A stretch of 64,000 nucleotides of DNA from Cryptomeria japonica (GCF_030272615.1 NC_081414.1:818660396-818724395); one strand, 5' to 3'; positions 12,421-25,272 are shown, counted from the stretch's first letter. Numbers and translations are program-made. Notes: generated by a model not told the origin, from the sequence alone.

Positions 12421-13557
12421 ACTATCCACCTTAGGCTTGCCTTTATGATTTACATACCAGTACGATGTGTGAGTCTTCCGATTTTGAGAATACCAGTTCA
12501 CAGGTTGATTTCTTGTAGCCTCATCATAGGTTTTCTTACCGGTATCTTTGTTGACTATAAAGATTTGCTTCTCTTTACTTTCACTTGAGGAAGCGAATTG
12601 TATATCCTTACTAGATGTGTTTTGGCTATTTAAACATTGTCCTTCTTCAAATCCTGAACCACTGGTGTCTTTTGAATTCTTCTATTTTCTAAACATCTTG
12701 TCTAAAGCTTCAGTGTTGCCCCCATAATTGCTCCTCATCTTCAATTCATCCTTGCTCCTTTCTAGCTCCTTTCTGAGCCTTACAATTTCTTCTTCAAAAT
12801 TTTGTTGCTCCTTTTCCTTGTTTATCAAATCAGAGGATTTAACTTTACATATCCTCTTAGCTTCTTTCAATTGGAGTTATAGATCAGAAATTGTTTTCTT
12901 GGATTCCTCCATAGATTCCTCCAGCTCTTTTTGTTCCTCTGCAGTAGTATGCTTAACCTTTTTGAGTTCTCTTCTGGTTTTCTTCAACTCTTCAAGTGCA
13001 CTTATGAGCTCACCTTCCAAGTCCACTTCAGCTTCAATGTTTTCATCTTCCTCATCTTCATCAACCAATTCATCCAGTGCCATAAAGAGATTAACTTCTC
13101 TTTCACCCTCATGGCAATTCTCTTCTAATGCACTTTCTTCATCTGTGGCATCATCTTCAAAGGTATATAGACTGTTCTGCTTTTGGTAGCTTCTTCTTTC
13201 TTGATGGTAGACCTTCTTCTTTCTATCCTTACCAGCAGATCTATCATAACTCTTTTGCTCATCTCTACTAGTTTCACCATAGGGACATTTTACAAAAAAG
13301 TGTCTTATTTTACCATAGTTAAAATATTTGAGAGGTAGTTTTCCTTTATACTTACCGGATTCTCTTTTAAGTTTCCTCACAAAGTTTTCTACCTCTATAT
13401 CTGAGTTTTCACCGGATTCACCATGAGCAGTTTCTTTCTTGCCCTTTTTGATGGAGTTGAATGCACCCTCTTTCTTTGAAGTTCCTTTACCAATTATCCT
13501 CATCTCATAGGCAGTTAGAGAGCCAAATAACTCATCCATTGAAAATCTTTTCACATC
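12421..13557 (-). pseudogene. Copia gag fragment (zinc knuckle, acidic region, coiled coil)
   Basis: The main minus-strand frame (13554 to 12877) has a Lys-rich start, one CCHC-like knuckle in which the first two cysteines are replaced (YFNYGKIRHFFVKCP), an acidic stretch rich in E and D, and then a Glu/Lys coiled coil that continues to 12682 after a stop. It matches the gag of element B (about 31735-32333 and 35906-36257) nearly end to end and shows what B looked like before its 3.6-kb insertion. The fragment breaks off at 13557; protease, integrase and RT are absent. Confidence 0.75.
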
Positions 13558-14975
13558 CTTGGCTTCCTCGAAACAAGGACCCGATTTTGCTCATACTTTG
13601 AAAATTTGCCACCATTTTCACCTGACATTTCATCCTACCCTCAATTTCTTATTTGATTGGGTCGGACTAGGAAATGGTGGCTTGGTCCTCTCAGAACCAG
13701 AGTGCCCAGTGCCTTATTCCTCCCAATTAAGACCCAATTTTGGGCCCCTTAATGGTCATGAGATTTGAGTAGGAATTTTGGCTCTATGTCAACTCATATC
13801 AGAAAATTAAATTATTTTTCGACAAGCAAGTATAAAACGAGGTCTACCCCTCTCATTTTGATATACATTCAACACAATTAGGCATACATACACATCATTT
13901 AAAGCATTAAAGTTCAAGTGATCAATTAATCTGTCTTCTTTCAAGCACTAAAGTAGAGATGAAGTCAAGACTTGAGCATTAGAGTTGACATTGATGTTTT
14001 ATGTTATTCAAGACTTCATGAAACCCAAATTCTTTGTGGAGACAAACAAAACTTCACAAGGAGGTATAACATTTGTGTTTCAGTCATTATTCAACATCTC
14101 CCTCGAAACGAGAACATTTTCATTACTGTAATTCAATCATATTCATTTCTATTTCATGGTTAATTCCAAAACTGGGGTTTGACCTAAGGCAAATCCCTAT
14201 TCCCAACCTATTTCCCTTCTCTACCATGTGCAGGAGTAGGTACAAAGTTGTGATTTTTAGAAGTGTCTTTATTCATAGTGACAAATCAATTCCCTGTTGG
14301 AGTGCAAAAAGTGTGAAGGACCAGAGCTACCACTATACTCGTCCTGACAAATTAGGCTCTTCTTCTAGGAAAAGGTTCGAATACATTTACATTTCTCAGA
14401 TCCAGGTTCGTGGCTCGATCCGACGACTATAGTTTATTGTTCATGCATTTTTACATCAAATCCAACATATTTACCCTAATTTCTATATTTTTACAATTCA
14501 ACTTAAAAGAGGGCAATCCAATCAAATCTAGTAAATCCAATAAATTCTCAGCCCTTTTCCCTGTTGGTTTGCGGCTAGATCCATTAGATTTACCTCCCTC
14601 TTTTAATGTAATGGTCCCTAAGTCTAAATATTAGCGGTTTTCATACATCTAATTGTGGAAAAAATAATATTTTCACAATTAAATTTATATGAGTTAAAAG
14701 TGCAACCACTTTTACTTGCAACTAATGTATTATATAGAAATTATATTGTATATTAATACTATAATGTTATTATTACTACACATATTATATTAGTATATCA
14801 TATTGTTATAACAATATATATTATTATGTTTTATTAATATAATAATATAATATATTGTTATATTATATTTTAGCATTGTTTTTATTCTTAGCTTAATATT
14901 TATACATTAAAAATATTTATGTAAAAAATTATATTATATATATTAGCATTACAACAACAACATTATTATTATTAT
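13558..14975. other. Non-coding, probably other LTR debris
   Basis: The sequence changes abruptly after the gag remnant. 13558-14640 has moderate GC and polyadenylation-like stretches but no coherent ORF. It could be part of an LTR, although no second copy or ends are visible. 14640-14975 is a very AT-rich stretch. Confidence 0.5.
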
Positions 14976-17139
14976 TGTTTATGGTGAGAATGGATAGATG
15001 AAAACAACAATATTGAAAGACTAAATGAATTCAACCACAAAACCCTAGCCTAAGAACAACAAAGATCCACCATAACATATGAAGATTACCTAAGACAATA
15101 AAATCAACAAAATTAAAAAGATTATACCATCACATGTCTAATAGGGTTTGAATCTCCATTCTTTCTATCTCCATTGATCTTGCTTGATATATTTGCTCTC
15201 AGATTTTATGTGTGCACAAGAACTCAAGAAAGAATGGAAATGTGGTTGCAAGTAGGTTTGATCACATATGAAGTTCAAATGCTAGAAGTGCTTAGGAGGA
15301 ATGATAATGAAGGAAGCATCTCCTTATATAGAAGACACTATAAGAAATGGAGGGATAAGATTGGGAGGTGTAAAAGATAAATGGTCGGCTAGGATTAGAG
15401 GGTAGGTAGAAGAAAATAATGAGAGGGTAGGGAGTGTAGGTATTAAGAGATGAATTACATGTGTCATGGGTAGAAAAAGGCTAATAAATTAATTAAATAA
15501 ATAAAGATTTATTTGTTGGCATTATGTGAACCGGTATGAGGACATAATGACATTGTATGTTGTCATTGATGTCAATATGCTAAAGAAGTGAGAACTGGCA
15601 TATGAGAGAACCAGTAGAACACTGTGAACCGTCATTTGTGCCAAAGTGAAGCGGTGTGCTTGTTCATGATGAACCGGCATATAGTTATGTGAACCGGCTC
15701 ATGGAAGTATTGTATGACTACCGGTTGGTAGTCTCAACTTCAAGGTTTCCGGTTTAAGTACTTCAAGCCTGTGTGGCTCAACCAGTGACTTTGTGTGATG
15801 AGTTAGCATGGTAACAAAGAACAGATTGTGTTGCCATGTAAGCCTTGTGCGCATGAAGGATCTTGCATGAAGGAGATTGTTCCTATCTACCTCGGGAATG
15901 TGAGAAGTTTGTAAAATGGTGATAACGTGTGATGGGTTATCAGCTGCCATAAAATAGGTGGAAATGGATGATGGAGAATGTCTAGAGATTGGATCAAGAA
16001 CTACTGCATTTAATGTAGTGTTCTCAACAGTCAGGATTGAACCGTTTGAATTCCTTAACCTCAGACCCAAAGGAGAGAAGTGATACCTGCAGAGTGTAAG
16101 TGCAGAAGGTGAAGAGGAGCTCGAGCGGATCTGCATTGGCATTGAGTGTTGTTACCAGATCATTCTAATACCTGTTGATCTCTAACCACCTCAATAGTTG
16201 GAAAATCCCTTAACAAGGTAGCCTTAACCGACTTGCTGTAAATCCTTTAACAGGGTAATTCAAAGCTATTGAGTTCAAAATCCTTTAGCTATTGAGTTCT
16301 TGAAATCTTCTAACAAGGTAACCTTTAACAGGGTTTAACCCTTAACCGGGTATTCTAGCCATCCCTTAACTGGGTGATCCCTAACAGGATCGGTTCCTAG
16401 CAGAACCTATTGTAATGTCTCTAACCGGACAAGGCTCCTAACAGAGCGGACTTCTAAAGAGTTCAAAAACAACTTGTGGGTATTCATCCCCACCGTGGTT
16501 TTTCCTAGTTGGGTTTCCACATGAAAAATATGTGTGTCATGTGTGATGCTTTCCTATTGTCTATCAAGCATATGATGGTTTTGTGTTTTACGCCTGTCAA
16601 TAAAACATGTTGAACTAGTTGTTATTATGATCTGATGATAGATTACCTGTTTATGCATAAGGTTGAAATGGTAGTGTAGTCTTGAGTTGAGTGAAAAGCT
16701 AAGTGAGTAACCGGTTAATGCTTGTCTTAGTCATTCTTAGCTTTACCGATTGGACTCTGTCTCAAACCATTGTCACTGTTTGCCAGTCATTTGAAGTGTC
16801 TACTGTCAAACCAATTTGGGACTATATTTTTGTCTGTACTGATTCACCCCCCCCTCTCAGTACCGGGTTAGTACTATCCATTCATCATTGAGTTATCATT
16901 ATTTAATTAATAGAAGAAGTGAGATCAATTAAATAAATAAAAGTATTTATTTAATTTAGGGGAAAGAGATAATTTAAATAAATAAAAGTATTTATTTAAA
17001 TGAGGAAAAAGGCTAGAAAAGGATAAATGAATTAATTGAATAAATAAAGATTTATTTAATTAATAGAAGAATTAGGCCAAAATAATTAAATAAATAAAAA
17101 TATTTATTTAATTAGACAAGACAATTTTAGGTGTTTACA
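14976..17139 (-). mobile_element. Ty3-gypsy solo LTR, interrupted by a copia solo LTR
   Basis: The ends are TGTTTATGG at 14976 and GTGTTTACA at 17139 (minus strand: TGTAAACAC...AACA), flanked by ATTAT at 14971-14975 and 17140-17144. The flank is AT-rich, so the duplication could be partly chance. Without the nested 1385-bp insertion and its duplication the LTR is about 774 bp. A minus-strand TATA box (tatataagg) lies near 15322-15330. It belongs to the same family as 1-1290. No internal domain is present. Confidence 0.75.
15514..16898 (+). mobile_element. Copia solo LTR with perfect 5-bp target duplication
   Basis: It begins TGTTGGCATTATG at 15514 and ends TTATCA at 16898 (1385 bp), flanked by TTATT at 15509-15513 and 16899-16903. 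It contains the degenerate CTAACAGGGTA-like series (about 16195-16450), the hairpin-like GTGGGTATTCATCCCCAC, and the CCCCCCTCTCAGTAC block found near the end of the other copia LTRs here. No PBS or polypurine tract adjoins it, so it is a solo LTR left by LTR-LTR recombination. Confidence 0.9.
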
Positions 17140-17201
17140 ATTATATATTATATAATATTATAAAAAAAAATTATTTGTAAATAGTTCTATAGAACACAAT
17201 A

Positions 17202-18867
17202 TGTCACTTAGAGGGGGGTGAATCAGTGATTTCAAACAATTTCCTACTATGTGTGTGCAATCGGTAAAGTAATGAAAATACTAGTAATCAAACACACAAT
17301 TGGAATCCATCTCATAACAATGGATATACGAGGAAAACCCAATGTGGGAAAAACCTCAATGAGAAATGTTATTAGAGACTACTGCTCCAATGCAGCCTCA
17401 CAATAGAACACAATATAACAAAGATTTAGGGAGCCAACCCAAGGAGCACCAACCCCTAATTTTATGGGGCACCAACCCAAGGAGAACCAACCCCTAATTT
17501 TATGGGGCACCAACCCAAAAGGAGCACCAACCCCTAAACCGAGCACCAACTCAGTGATATACAATGAAATACAAACTTATTACAATGAAAGCACCATGTT
17601 ACAAATGAGTTTTGTAACACATATTCAACTTCTCTCTGTCGATTACAACTCTTCTTCATTTTATCGGTTCTTTCACTACTGGTCAATCTTTGCCTTTGTT
17701 GACATCCTTTGATACTTACCCTGCACTCTATTACTCTCAAATGCCTTCCTATCGGTTCACCTCAGCTTTGTTATCTACCAGTTAAACCTCTACTAAACTC
17801 CCTTACCGGTTACACCTTTTCTACCAGTTCTCCTTCAGATACTTGGTAGCAATTCTCTTCTTAGTCTGATCTACACTCTGTTTGCTTAAGTGTACTCCTC
17901 TCTAGCAACTGGCGTTACATATCACCTCTTCAATCTGCATATTTATACATAAGCTTTCCTGCCAGAATAAGGTTCAAACTATTTGTAGTTAGGGTTTCTT
18001 CTACCTACCACAAACCGTATCAGATCACATCAGATCTCCTCTCCACGCTTGACAACCTTCAACAAATCAAACTTCACCACCATTTCCATTCCTTCCAGAA
18101 CACGCTTACTATATTTGGCAAACACAACTTTGCTTTATGTCAATCACCATAAATGCTCTGAATGATTTTCTTCACCAAATCTGATCTATTAATCGACCTC
18201 CTGCATCGATCCTAATCTCAATCTTATTATGTCATTCTACTTTGAGCCGCAAACCTCGATCATCATCTTGTGATTTTCATAGACTGCAATAAATGTCTTA
18301 CCAATCACTGACTACTTCGATGACGCACTGTTCACTTGCCACTTGGAGACTACATGGCATCTTAGTTGGCATCCAACTCAGCTCAGTCCATTGTGTCAGT
18401 TTAGACTTAGTCACCGACTAAACACACTACCGGTTTTTGCCTTATGCTACTGGTCATGCAGTGATTGGTCAACCCTTGTATGATCTCTTCATTGTTCTGT
18501 CAGTTACTTCAAGCTAACTTGGATTGATCTCATTTCTATGTTCACACTCCATGTGATTCGACAATCATTCACTTTGTTAGTTTGTCTTTTGCTTGTTCAT
18601 ACATGCTCACCAGTGGCCATGTTTACCGGTTGATACTACACCTTCCTGCATACCAGTTAACAATACACACATGTTGATCATGAAATACTGATTGACATAG
18701 CCAATCTTTCCTTTATTTATCTCTATGCTTTCTTATTCTTACTCACCGGTGAACATCCATACCGTTAAACACCTTTTGCTTGCATCTTGCATACACCTTG
18801 CATACCGATAGCCATCCATACTGGTGAATATATACTGATTGACATCAATGACAATACAATGCCAACA
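17202..18867 (-). repeat. 3' LTR of element B
   Basis: The minus-strand start is TGTTGGCATTG at 18867, next to the purine tract; the end is placed at GTGACA (17202) just past the TTCACCCCCCTCT block typical of these LTRs. It is about 1.67 kb long with many CCGGT motifs. A small 38-bp minisatellite (unit starting caacccctaatttta) lies at about 17426-17545. No partner LTR is present to test the end or a target duplication. Confidence 0.7.
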
Positions 18868-19282
18868 ATCTCCCCCTTTGGCATTTTTGTCAACACACTC
18901 TGTATTCTTATACTGATTCATTCTCCCCCTTTGACAACAATGACAAAGGGCAATAATAGTATCCATCATCCACTCTCATACTGGTTCCTTCTCCACCATC
19001 TAGTATCCTCTATCTTTCTACCTTTTTTCAATAGAGCAGATCATAAGACTGCAATATTCGACTGGTACAATCTCCCCCTTTGTTCATCAACTGGTCCAAG
19101 AAATAAAAGATATGGAAGTAAACTCCACCTGAACCATAGATCTCCATACTGACTTAAGTGCATGAAGCTGGTGACACAACTTCTAACTTGTATCTCAGAT
19201 ACTAAAATATGCTTACCGGTAGAGGTTTTGTGAAGATATCATCCACTTGTTCACCCGTAGGAACATATTCTACCTTAACATC
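18868..19282 (-). other. B tail with repeated polypurine tracts and the end of RNase H
   Basis: The plus strand carries ctccccctttg at about 18871, 18923 and 19073; on the minus strand these are AAAGGGGGAG tracts. The last is adjacent to the LTR and is the expected plus-strand primer site. 19150-19282 still reads as RNase H C-terminus (VEYVPTGEQ...DIFTKPL) after a stop. Confidence 0.65.
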
Positions 19283-19933
19283 CTACTCTGCTACCTTCTC
19301 CTTGAGAAAATGATGTTTGATGGCATTGTGCTTGGTCCTTGAGTGCACAATCAGATTCTTTGATATGTTGATTTCACTTGAATTCTCATACCAAATAGAA
19401 ATAGGGTCAGATGTTTCTACCTGAATATCTTTGAGGGTCTGCTTCATCCATAACACTAGAGAGTGGCATGTAGCAGCAACAATATATTCTACCTCATTAG
19501 TAGATAGGGAAACTAAATCCTGCTTCTTGTTGTGCCATGAGATCAACTGGTTACTTAGAAAGAATGCACCACCACTTGTGCTCTTCTGATCATCAATACA
19601 GTCTGCCCAATCAACATCAGTGTAGGCTTGTAAGGTAAAATCTCCTTGCTTGGGATACCATAGTCCATAATCAAGTGTCCCTTGTAGATAACTAAATATC
19701 CTTCTAACTGCATTCACATGTGGTTGTTTGGGTGCAGCTTGAAATCTAGCCACAATACATATTGCCTGCACCATATCTAGTCTAGAAAGAGTAAGATATA
19801 ACAAACTTCCAATCATGGATCTATACGATGTCTGATCCACTATTGGTGACTCATCAACCTTGCTCAACTTGCAATCTGTCACCATGGGGGTACTGACCGG
19901 TTTGTTGTATTCCATCTGAAACTTCTTCAACAT
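19283..19933 (-). pseudogene. B RNase H domain
   Basis: A copia RNase H follows the RT connection region (VSTPMVTDCKLSK). Visible motifs are the tryptophan-rich LDYGLWYP, the acidic site TDVDWAD, the STSGGAFF motif, the EVEYI segment, and ISKNLIVHSRTKHNAIKHHFL. The usual CDN catalytic aspartate is changed (WYENSS). It is in the same frame as the RT half at 19985-20312, separated by one stop. Confidence 0.85.
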
Positions 19934-19984
19934 ATCTTTGGCATGCTTGATTTGAGAGATAAATATCCCTTTATCTTGTTGTGA

Positions 19985-20312
19985 AATCTACAAGCCAAGA
20001 AAGTATGACACCTTGCCAAGCATTAACATCTCAAATTTTGACTGCATTTGATCAACAAACTCTTTACACAAGGTATCCTTGTTGCCTCCAAAAATGATGT
20101 CATCCACATATACAACCACAATAATCATGTGGTTTCCATTTGCTTTAATGTACAGATTATTGTCTACACTCCTTTTTCTGAAACCTTTCTCCTTTAGATA
20201 CTTATCTAACGTTGAGTACCATGCTCTTGGAGCCTGCTTCAAACCATGCAATGCTTTCTTCAACTGGCACACAAAGGTTTCATCATCACATAGGAGGAAA
20301 CCTTTTGGTTGT
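19985..20312 (-). pseudogene. B reverse transcriptase, C-terminal half
   Basis: It begins with QPKGF at the insertion point of C and continues with ALHGLKQAPRAWY and an intact YVDDIIF catalytic motif, ending YFLGL before a stop at 19988. The missing N-terminal half is found at 29391-29733 plus a 51-bp fragment at 27736-27786, on the far side of two insertions. RT copies the element's RNA to DNA. Confidence 0.9.
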
Positions 20313-21193
20313 TGATGAATACTAAGAGGGGGGGGGGGGGGTGAATTAGTATGCCAAAAATCTTCGCACTTAAACACTTTACAAGACTGACAGTAAACCG
20401 GTAAAACAATTTAGCAGACAAACCGGTTAGCACACATGCAAACCAAATAGAAAATAATGCATTCACCCACAAAAGCACAAACACCATAACATGAGATTTT
20501 GATGTGGAAACCCAAATGGGAAAAACCACGGTGAGATGGAACTCACAAGTAACTATCTGCAGAATAGGAACCAGACCAGTTAAGGTCTTACAATGTTCTT
20601 TACTAGAACAGATCATGTTAGGAATCTCAATCTCTGTTAGGAGATAAGTCCGATTAAAGACTACCTTGCTAGAGGATTTTAGATCCACAGATGTGAACCG
20701 CCTTGTTAGAGGATTTACAAAAGGCTTTTGGGCCTACCCGATTAAGGGCTACAAACTTGTCAAAGATGTGAGTAATCAACAAGTGTTTGATCTAGCTAGT
20801 AGCATAGACTGCTTGGTTAGATCCTTGGTAGCTCATTCCTAATGCACTCCAGCATTACTTCAATCTTCTACACATTCATATTCTCTCCAACTCCTCAATC
20901 ACCGGTTCATACAAAATGCTAGTTGCTGGTTTGACAAAAATGAAGACTGGTAAAAATGTGTTATGCCGCTTTAATCCTCGTACCTCTTGGTATCCATGAA
21001 CCGCTTGGGGTCAACATGCCGCTTCAAACTGGGAAACACATTCTGCAAAACACCAATATTCTAAAGACTATAATACAACATACTGGTTGGAACAAATACC
21101 GGTTGTGCTCTAACTCATACATATAAAGGGGATCTCAATGCAAGTGTGTGTCCATCAATAACATTCACAACATAAACATAAAAAATGCCAACA
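20313..21193 (-). repeat. 3' LTR of C, with 258-bp deletion
   Basis: It runs from TGTTGGCA (minus strand, 21193) to ATTCATCA at 20313 and includes a run of about 14 G on the plus strand near 20329-20342. Relative to the 5' LTR it lacks the segment equivalent to 27187-27444, with ACC at both breakpoints. The deleted part contains the TATA-like tataaagg of the 5' LTR. Confidence 0.88.
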
Positions 21194-21723
21194 ATCTCCC
21201 CCTTTAGCATTGATGGCAACACTTAGGAAAATAAAATTTTGACATCTAAGTGTTTTACAACAAAATCATGCCATTAGCAAAATTGCTCCCCCTAAGCATA
21301 TACACTATCCCTTTGGCAATACAATGTATAACAATTTTGCATAAAGAGCATAAACATTGAGATATTAAGAGCATATATCAAAATTTTGATAACCAAATAC
21401 TTTTCTGAAATAGAATTCTTCTCCCCCTTTGCCAACAATAACAAAGTACAGCTGAACAATCCTGTTTTCAAAATAATAAAAGTTTATGACAATAAGGAAT
21501 AATACTTGTCAAAAATAGATTTAAAATCCTACAAGAATTATTTCATCGATAAAAACTAGGACTCAAGTAGGGAGGTGGCAACTTCCTTTTCTGTCTGCAT
21601 CTAGGAGACCTATTCTTCCATGGCATCAATTATGCTCATCTTCTGTGTAACTATTAAGGCATCCAGGTTCAGATAGCACTTCAAAATAATTTGCAATTGT
21701 GGGAGTAGAACCAGTTGTAGCTC
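21194..21723 (-). other. C tail with polypurine tracts
   Basis: The plus strand has atctccccctttag at 21194 (the primer tract adjoining the LTR) and further ctcccccta/ctccccctttg blocks near 21286 and 21421. No ORF is convincing apart from the decayed end of ORF2, which may extend to about 21600. Confidence 0.6.
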
Positions 21724-24700
21724 CTACAAATCTCTAGACCAGGTGTTGATCTCTTGCTCCATTTTTGCTGACTGGATGTGAAACCGGTGAACGGTTTGCC
21801 CATAAGTTGTAAATGAGTCATAAGGTGGCTTGAATGTGCTCATGTAGGACTGCAAGTCCATTTGAAGCTTTTGCTTCTGAGCTAGCACATCACCATAGAA
21901 TAGATGGGGTTGGCAAATCTTGCTGAGTAGTAGATTCCCCTCATCTAGAGCGTCCCTTATATCCTTTTGTTCTTTCTTTAGTTTAGATCGGAGCTCATTC
22001 AACTTCTTCACCAGAGCTATATTAAGAGCTTTTTGATGCTCCTTTTTGACATTTGCCTCTGCTGCCTCTTCTAGGCTCTGCACCTGATCATCCACTATTG
22101 TGCATAGGAGCTTAAGTTTAGCTATTGATGAATCGGTGTTGGGAACATTTGTATCGGGTATCAAACCGGTAAGAGTGTCCACAGCCACTTCAATTACATC
22201 CTGCTCCTTCTTCCTTCGAATAATTTCAAGGCGCTCTTGAGCAACCTTGATGCTCTACATTAGCTTCATTTCACTTGTAGACTGGAGATAGATAGGACTG
22301 GTGAGATCAGCCGGTTTGGCTTGACTCTCAGTTGCCTTCGAAGTTTCCATCTGGGTGCTCTTCTCCGCTTCTCCTGCCTTGTCCTCTTCTGCTTTCTTCT
22401 TCTCCGCTTCTCTCCTCTTCTCTGCTTCCTTGTCCTCCTTAGCCTTTTTCTTTTCTGCTTCCTTCTTCTTCTCATGTTCCTTATCTTCCTCTTCCTTCTT
22501 CTTCCTCTTTGCTTCCTTATTTTTCTCTTGTTCCTTATCTTCCTCTTCCTTTTTTTTCTTTTCATCTTCTTGCTTCTTTTTCTCTTCTTCATCCTTCTTC
22601 TTCTTCTCCTCTTCATCTTTCTTCTTCTTCTCCTCTTCATCCTTTTTCTTCTTCTCTTCTTCTTCCTTTTTCTGCTTCTCTTCTTCATCCTTTTTCTTCT
22701 TCTCTTCTCCTTCCTTTTTCCACTTCTCTTCTTCATCCTTTTCCCTCTACTCGCCCCTTCCTTTGTCGCTTCTTGTCTATCCTTGGCTTTCTTATCAACC
22801 TGTTTAGCCTGTTGCTCCTATCCTATTGCCTCAGATGGTGTTTTATGAGTAACATCCTCTATGTCCAAAGCATCGACATCAATGGCGTCAATTAGTTCAA
22901 CAACTGGATTTCCTTCATCATCAAATACTTCATCCAGTTTAGATATAACCGGTTCTTTTTCAGCTTGCTGGTTGTCTAGACGCTCTTTGTGAGACTAGAC
23001 AACAGTTGTCATATAGTGATGAGTGTCTTTTTTGACATCATCAACTCTACCTTCTAACAACCAGAGTCTTCTTCTTCTAGTGAAGAAGAGTCCTTTATTT
23101 TGGTCAATAACATCAAATAATTCAGAATTTGACAGGTCGAGAAAGTATTGTGCAAACACTTTCTCCCTAATTTCATGTTCCTTTTCTATGGCAATGCACC
23201 ATCTATTATCTAATGACATATATAAAGAATCTGGTGTCTGAGATTTAATCTCTGAGGGCGACCGGTCATTAACACATAAATACTAAATTATTTCCTTTTC
23301 AACCGCTTCCTTTTCATCATCATTAAAGTCATCAAAATGCTCAATTAAGTCACACTTTTCTCCTAATATTCTTTATCGTTCTTTGACAATGTGTCAAAGG
23401 TTTATAGGAAGAGATATCTATATTTACCGATGCAGACGATGTCGGTTCATTCTTTGTCTTTCTCTTTGCTTGACGTGTTTTCTTTGGCTTTTCCTCGGAC
23501 ACAATTTCTTTTGATTCTGGAGAGGTATTCCTTGTCTTCCTCTTTCTCTCGAACACTTTAGCCAGTGCCGCTTCCGGTTTCTTCTTGGCTGGTGACTGCT
23601 TGGTCACTTTTAGAGTTGCAGTAGTAACCGGTGCTAATGTTTCAGGCATTGCCTTTGCATTCTTCACTGCAGGTTCTTTTCCTTTCTTTGCAGAGGGTTC
23701 CTCGACCAGTGTAACCCTTTCCAGATAGGTTCCGGTCCTCTTTGCCTTAGGATCAAGAGGTGAGGCAATAAGGGTAGAGGCATACCCTTCTAGCATATCG
23801 TACATCACCTCATAGCCTATTGGCTCCACTTCTTCCTGTCTAGGCTCAACAGCCTCCATTATGCATTGATCCACCTTGATGGTGAAACATATATCATCCT
23901 CATATTTCTTGACGATGTCACCAGATATTCTCATTCTTTGGCTCATTTTCCGTCTGAACTCATCAAAATACTTGTTCAAAACATTAGGGTAACCAGTTCC
24001 AATTGCTTCAATGCTTTCCTTGATTTGCTTGGTCACCGGTTGGTTAGCAGACCACTGGACATCTCCTACTCCTAGAAAGTAGCCTTGGAAATAGAAGAAC
24101 AACCCAACCAGTAGTTGCCTAAACTTGAACCTTAGTGCATTATCCTGTTTGATCAACTTCAGTTTCAACAAGAGTTGTCTCTACATAGCGGTGCACAAAT
24201 CAAATGATGCATCCTCCTTTATCATCCAGTAAGCGGCATTTACCGCTGCAGCAGATACAGAGTTAAATCTGTTGGTTGAGAATGTCCAGTATCCAATCAC
24301 CATACATGCATACTTCACCAGATCATCCTTGATAGAATTGACTGGCATGCCTCGTGAGTCACTCAATGAATTGGTGAGCTTGGACATTTCAGTTTTGCTT
24401 ATCATCCTTAGGGTTGGCACTTCCCCTGTGTTGTAGAATCTGGTGACTACATAAATTGTTTGTGGTGTGATGTCATGTGTTCTCTCTAGGTACATCTTAT
24501 CACTATGGACTTTGCTTAGAATGATCTTTAAATGATCCTCTGTGAAATCCTCCAGGAAGTAAACAACATTGTGGAGCTTCTTCTTCTCCAAAATATTATA
24601 CTCCGGCTTGATCTTCTTATCCTTTCCACAAAATAAATCTAACTGGGAGTGGATGGCTAGAGACCCTAGGTCTTCAATCTTGCAATCTATGTAGTCAAAA

Positions 24701-24822
24701 ATTCCCTCTTCTACTATCACACCAGTCGGGACTTGTGATAGGGCATTATACTTAGACTTTCATTGAATAAAACTTGCAGACTCGACAGATGCACTAGAAC
24801 TGGTATGAGATGCGGAAGCCAT
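21724..24822 (-). pseudogene. C ORF2, long protein of unknown function
   Basis: The start is at ATG 24822 (MASASHTSSS). The frame is open except for in-frame stops (about 24768 and 24181) to 23350. A different frame covers 23340-22750, and the original frame resumes for 22750-21724. Regions in order are: an N-terminal globular part with ITPQTIYVVTRFYNTGEVP; a hydrophobic LLVGLFFYF segment; ICF...AVEP...PIGYEV; a basic Lys/Ser/Pro region; a domain with LDNRWCIAIEKEHEIRE; a Glu/Lys repeat; and a C-terminal coiled coil. Each region up to the Glu/Lys repeat has a counterpart in ORF2 of E. I do not recognise the family; its position replaces pol. Confidence 0.75.
22588..22755 (-). repeat. 24-bp coding minisatellite in C ORF2
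   Basis: About seven 24-bp units encode an EEKKKKDE-like octapeptide in the ORF2 frame (minus strand). More degenerate Glu/Lys sequence continues to about 22330. The opposite strand is open in several frames and looks like a Leu/Phe/Ser-rich protein, an artefact of this composition. Confidence 0.8.
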
Positions 24823-25083
24823 GATAGAAATTTTAAGAAGTCGAGAAATACCTTTTGAAACATGTGAATTTAGGGCTTGCCAATTCTCCTTCACTTCACA
24901 CTCCGTCAGTTGCTGAATCACCGCTTTGTGTTCTCCACTTGACCATTTGTAGTTTGAATTTGAATCTCCTTCGCGGTTTCTCAATTTCTCAAAATCTCTT
25001 CTCAAATCGCCTTTTCGTCGCTCTTCTCTTTAAAAAACTTTTCTTCACTCAAAAACTGATAGTGAGAAATGATTTGAAAAGTC

Positions 25084-25092
25084 CTTTTAAAC
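25084..25092 (-). promoter_or_regulatory. TATA-like box upstream of C ORF2
   Basis: TTTAAAAGG on the minus strand lies about 262 bp before the ORF2 ATG, inside a 450-bp gap between ORF1 and ORF2. Element E has ttaaaag at a similar distance (about 244 bp). The role is inferred. Confidence 0.3.
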
Positions 25093-25272
25093 ATATTTCT
25101 CACCTACCACAATTAATGCTCCTCAATTAGGGCGTAAACCCTAATTTGAGTTTTTACCATTTCTGGTCTTCTGCCAAATGACAGGTATCACATATCAGTT
25201 AAGGTCTTTTACTGGTGTAAACTGGGGGTTCAAAACATTTCGCCATTTGCTCCCCCTAAGCTTTTCTGAAGC

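Noticed and set aside
15699-16142. 147-codon minus-strand ORF
   Set aside because: It lies wholly within the copia solo LTR and has no recognisable motif.
22266-22736. Minus-strand Arg/Lys-rich ORF
   Set aside because: It is a shifted frame of the same repeat; the Glu/Lys frame joins ORF2 on both sides, this one does not.
22321-22848. Plus-strand Leu/Phe/Ser-rich ORFs resembling a membrane protein
   Set aside because: They are the complement of the Glu/Lys-coding 24-bp repeat of C ORF2; composition explains the open frames and the hydrophobicity.
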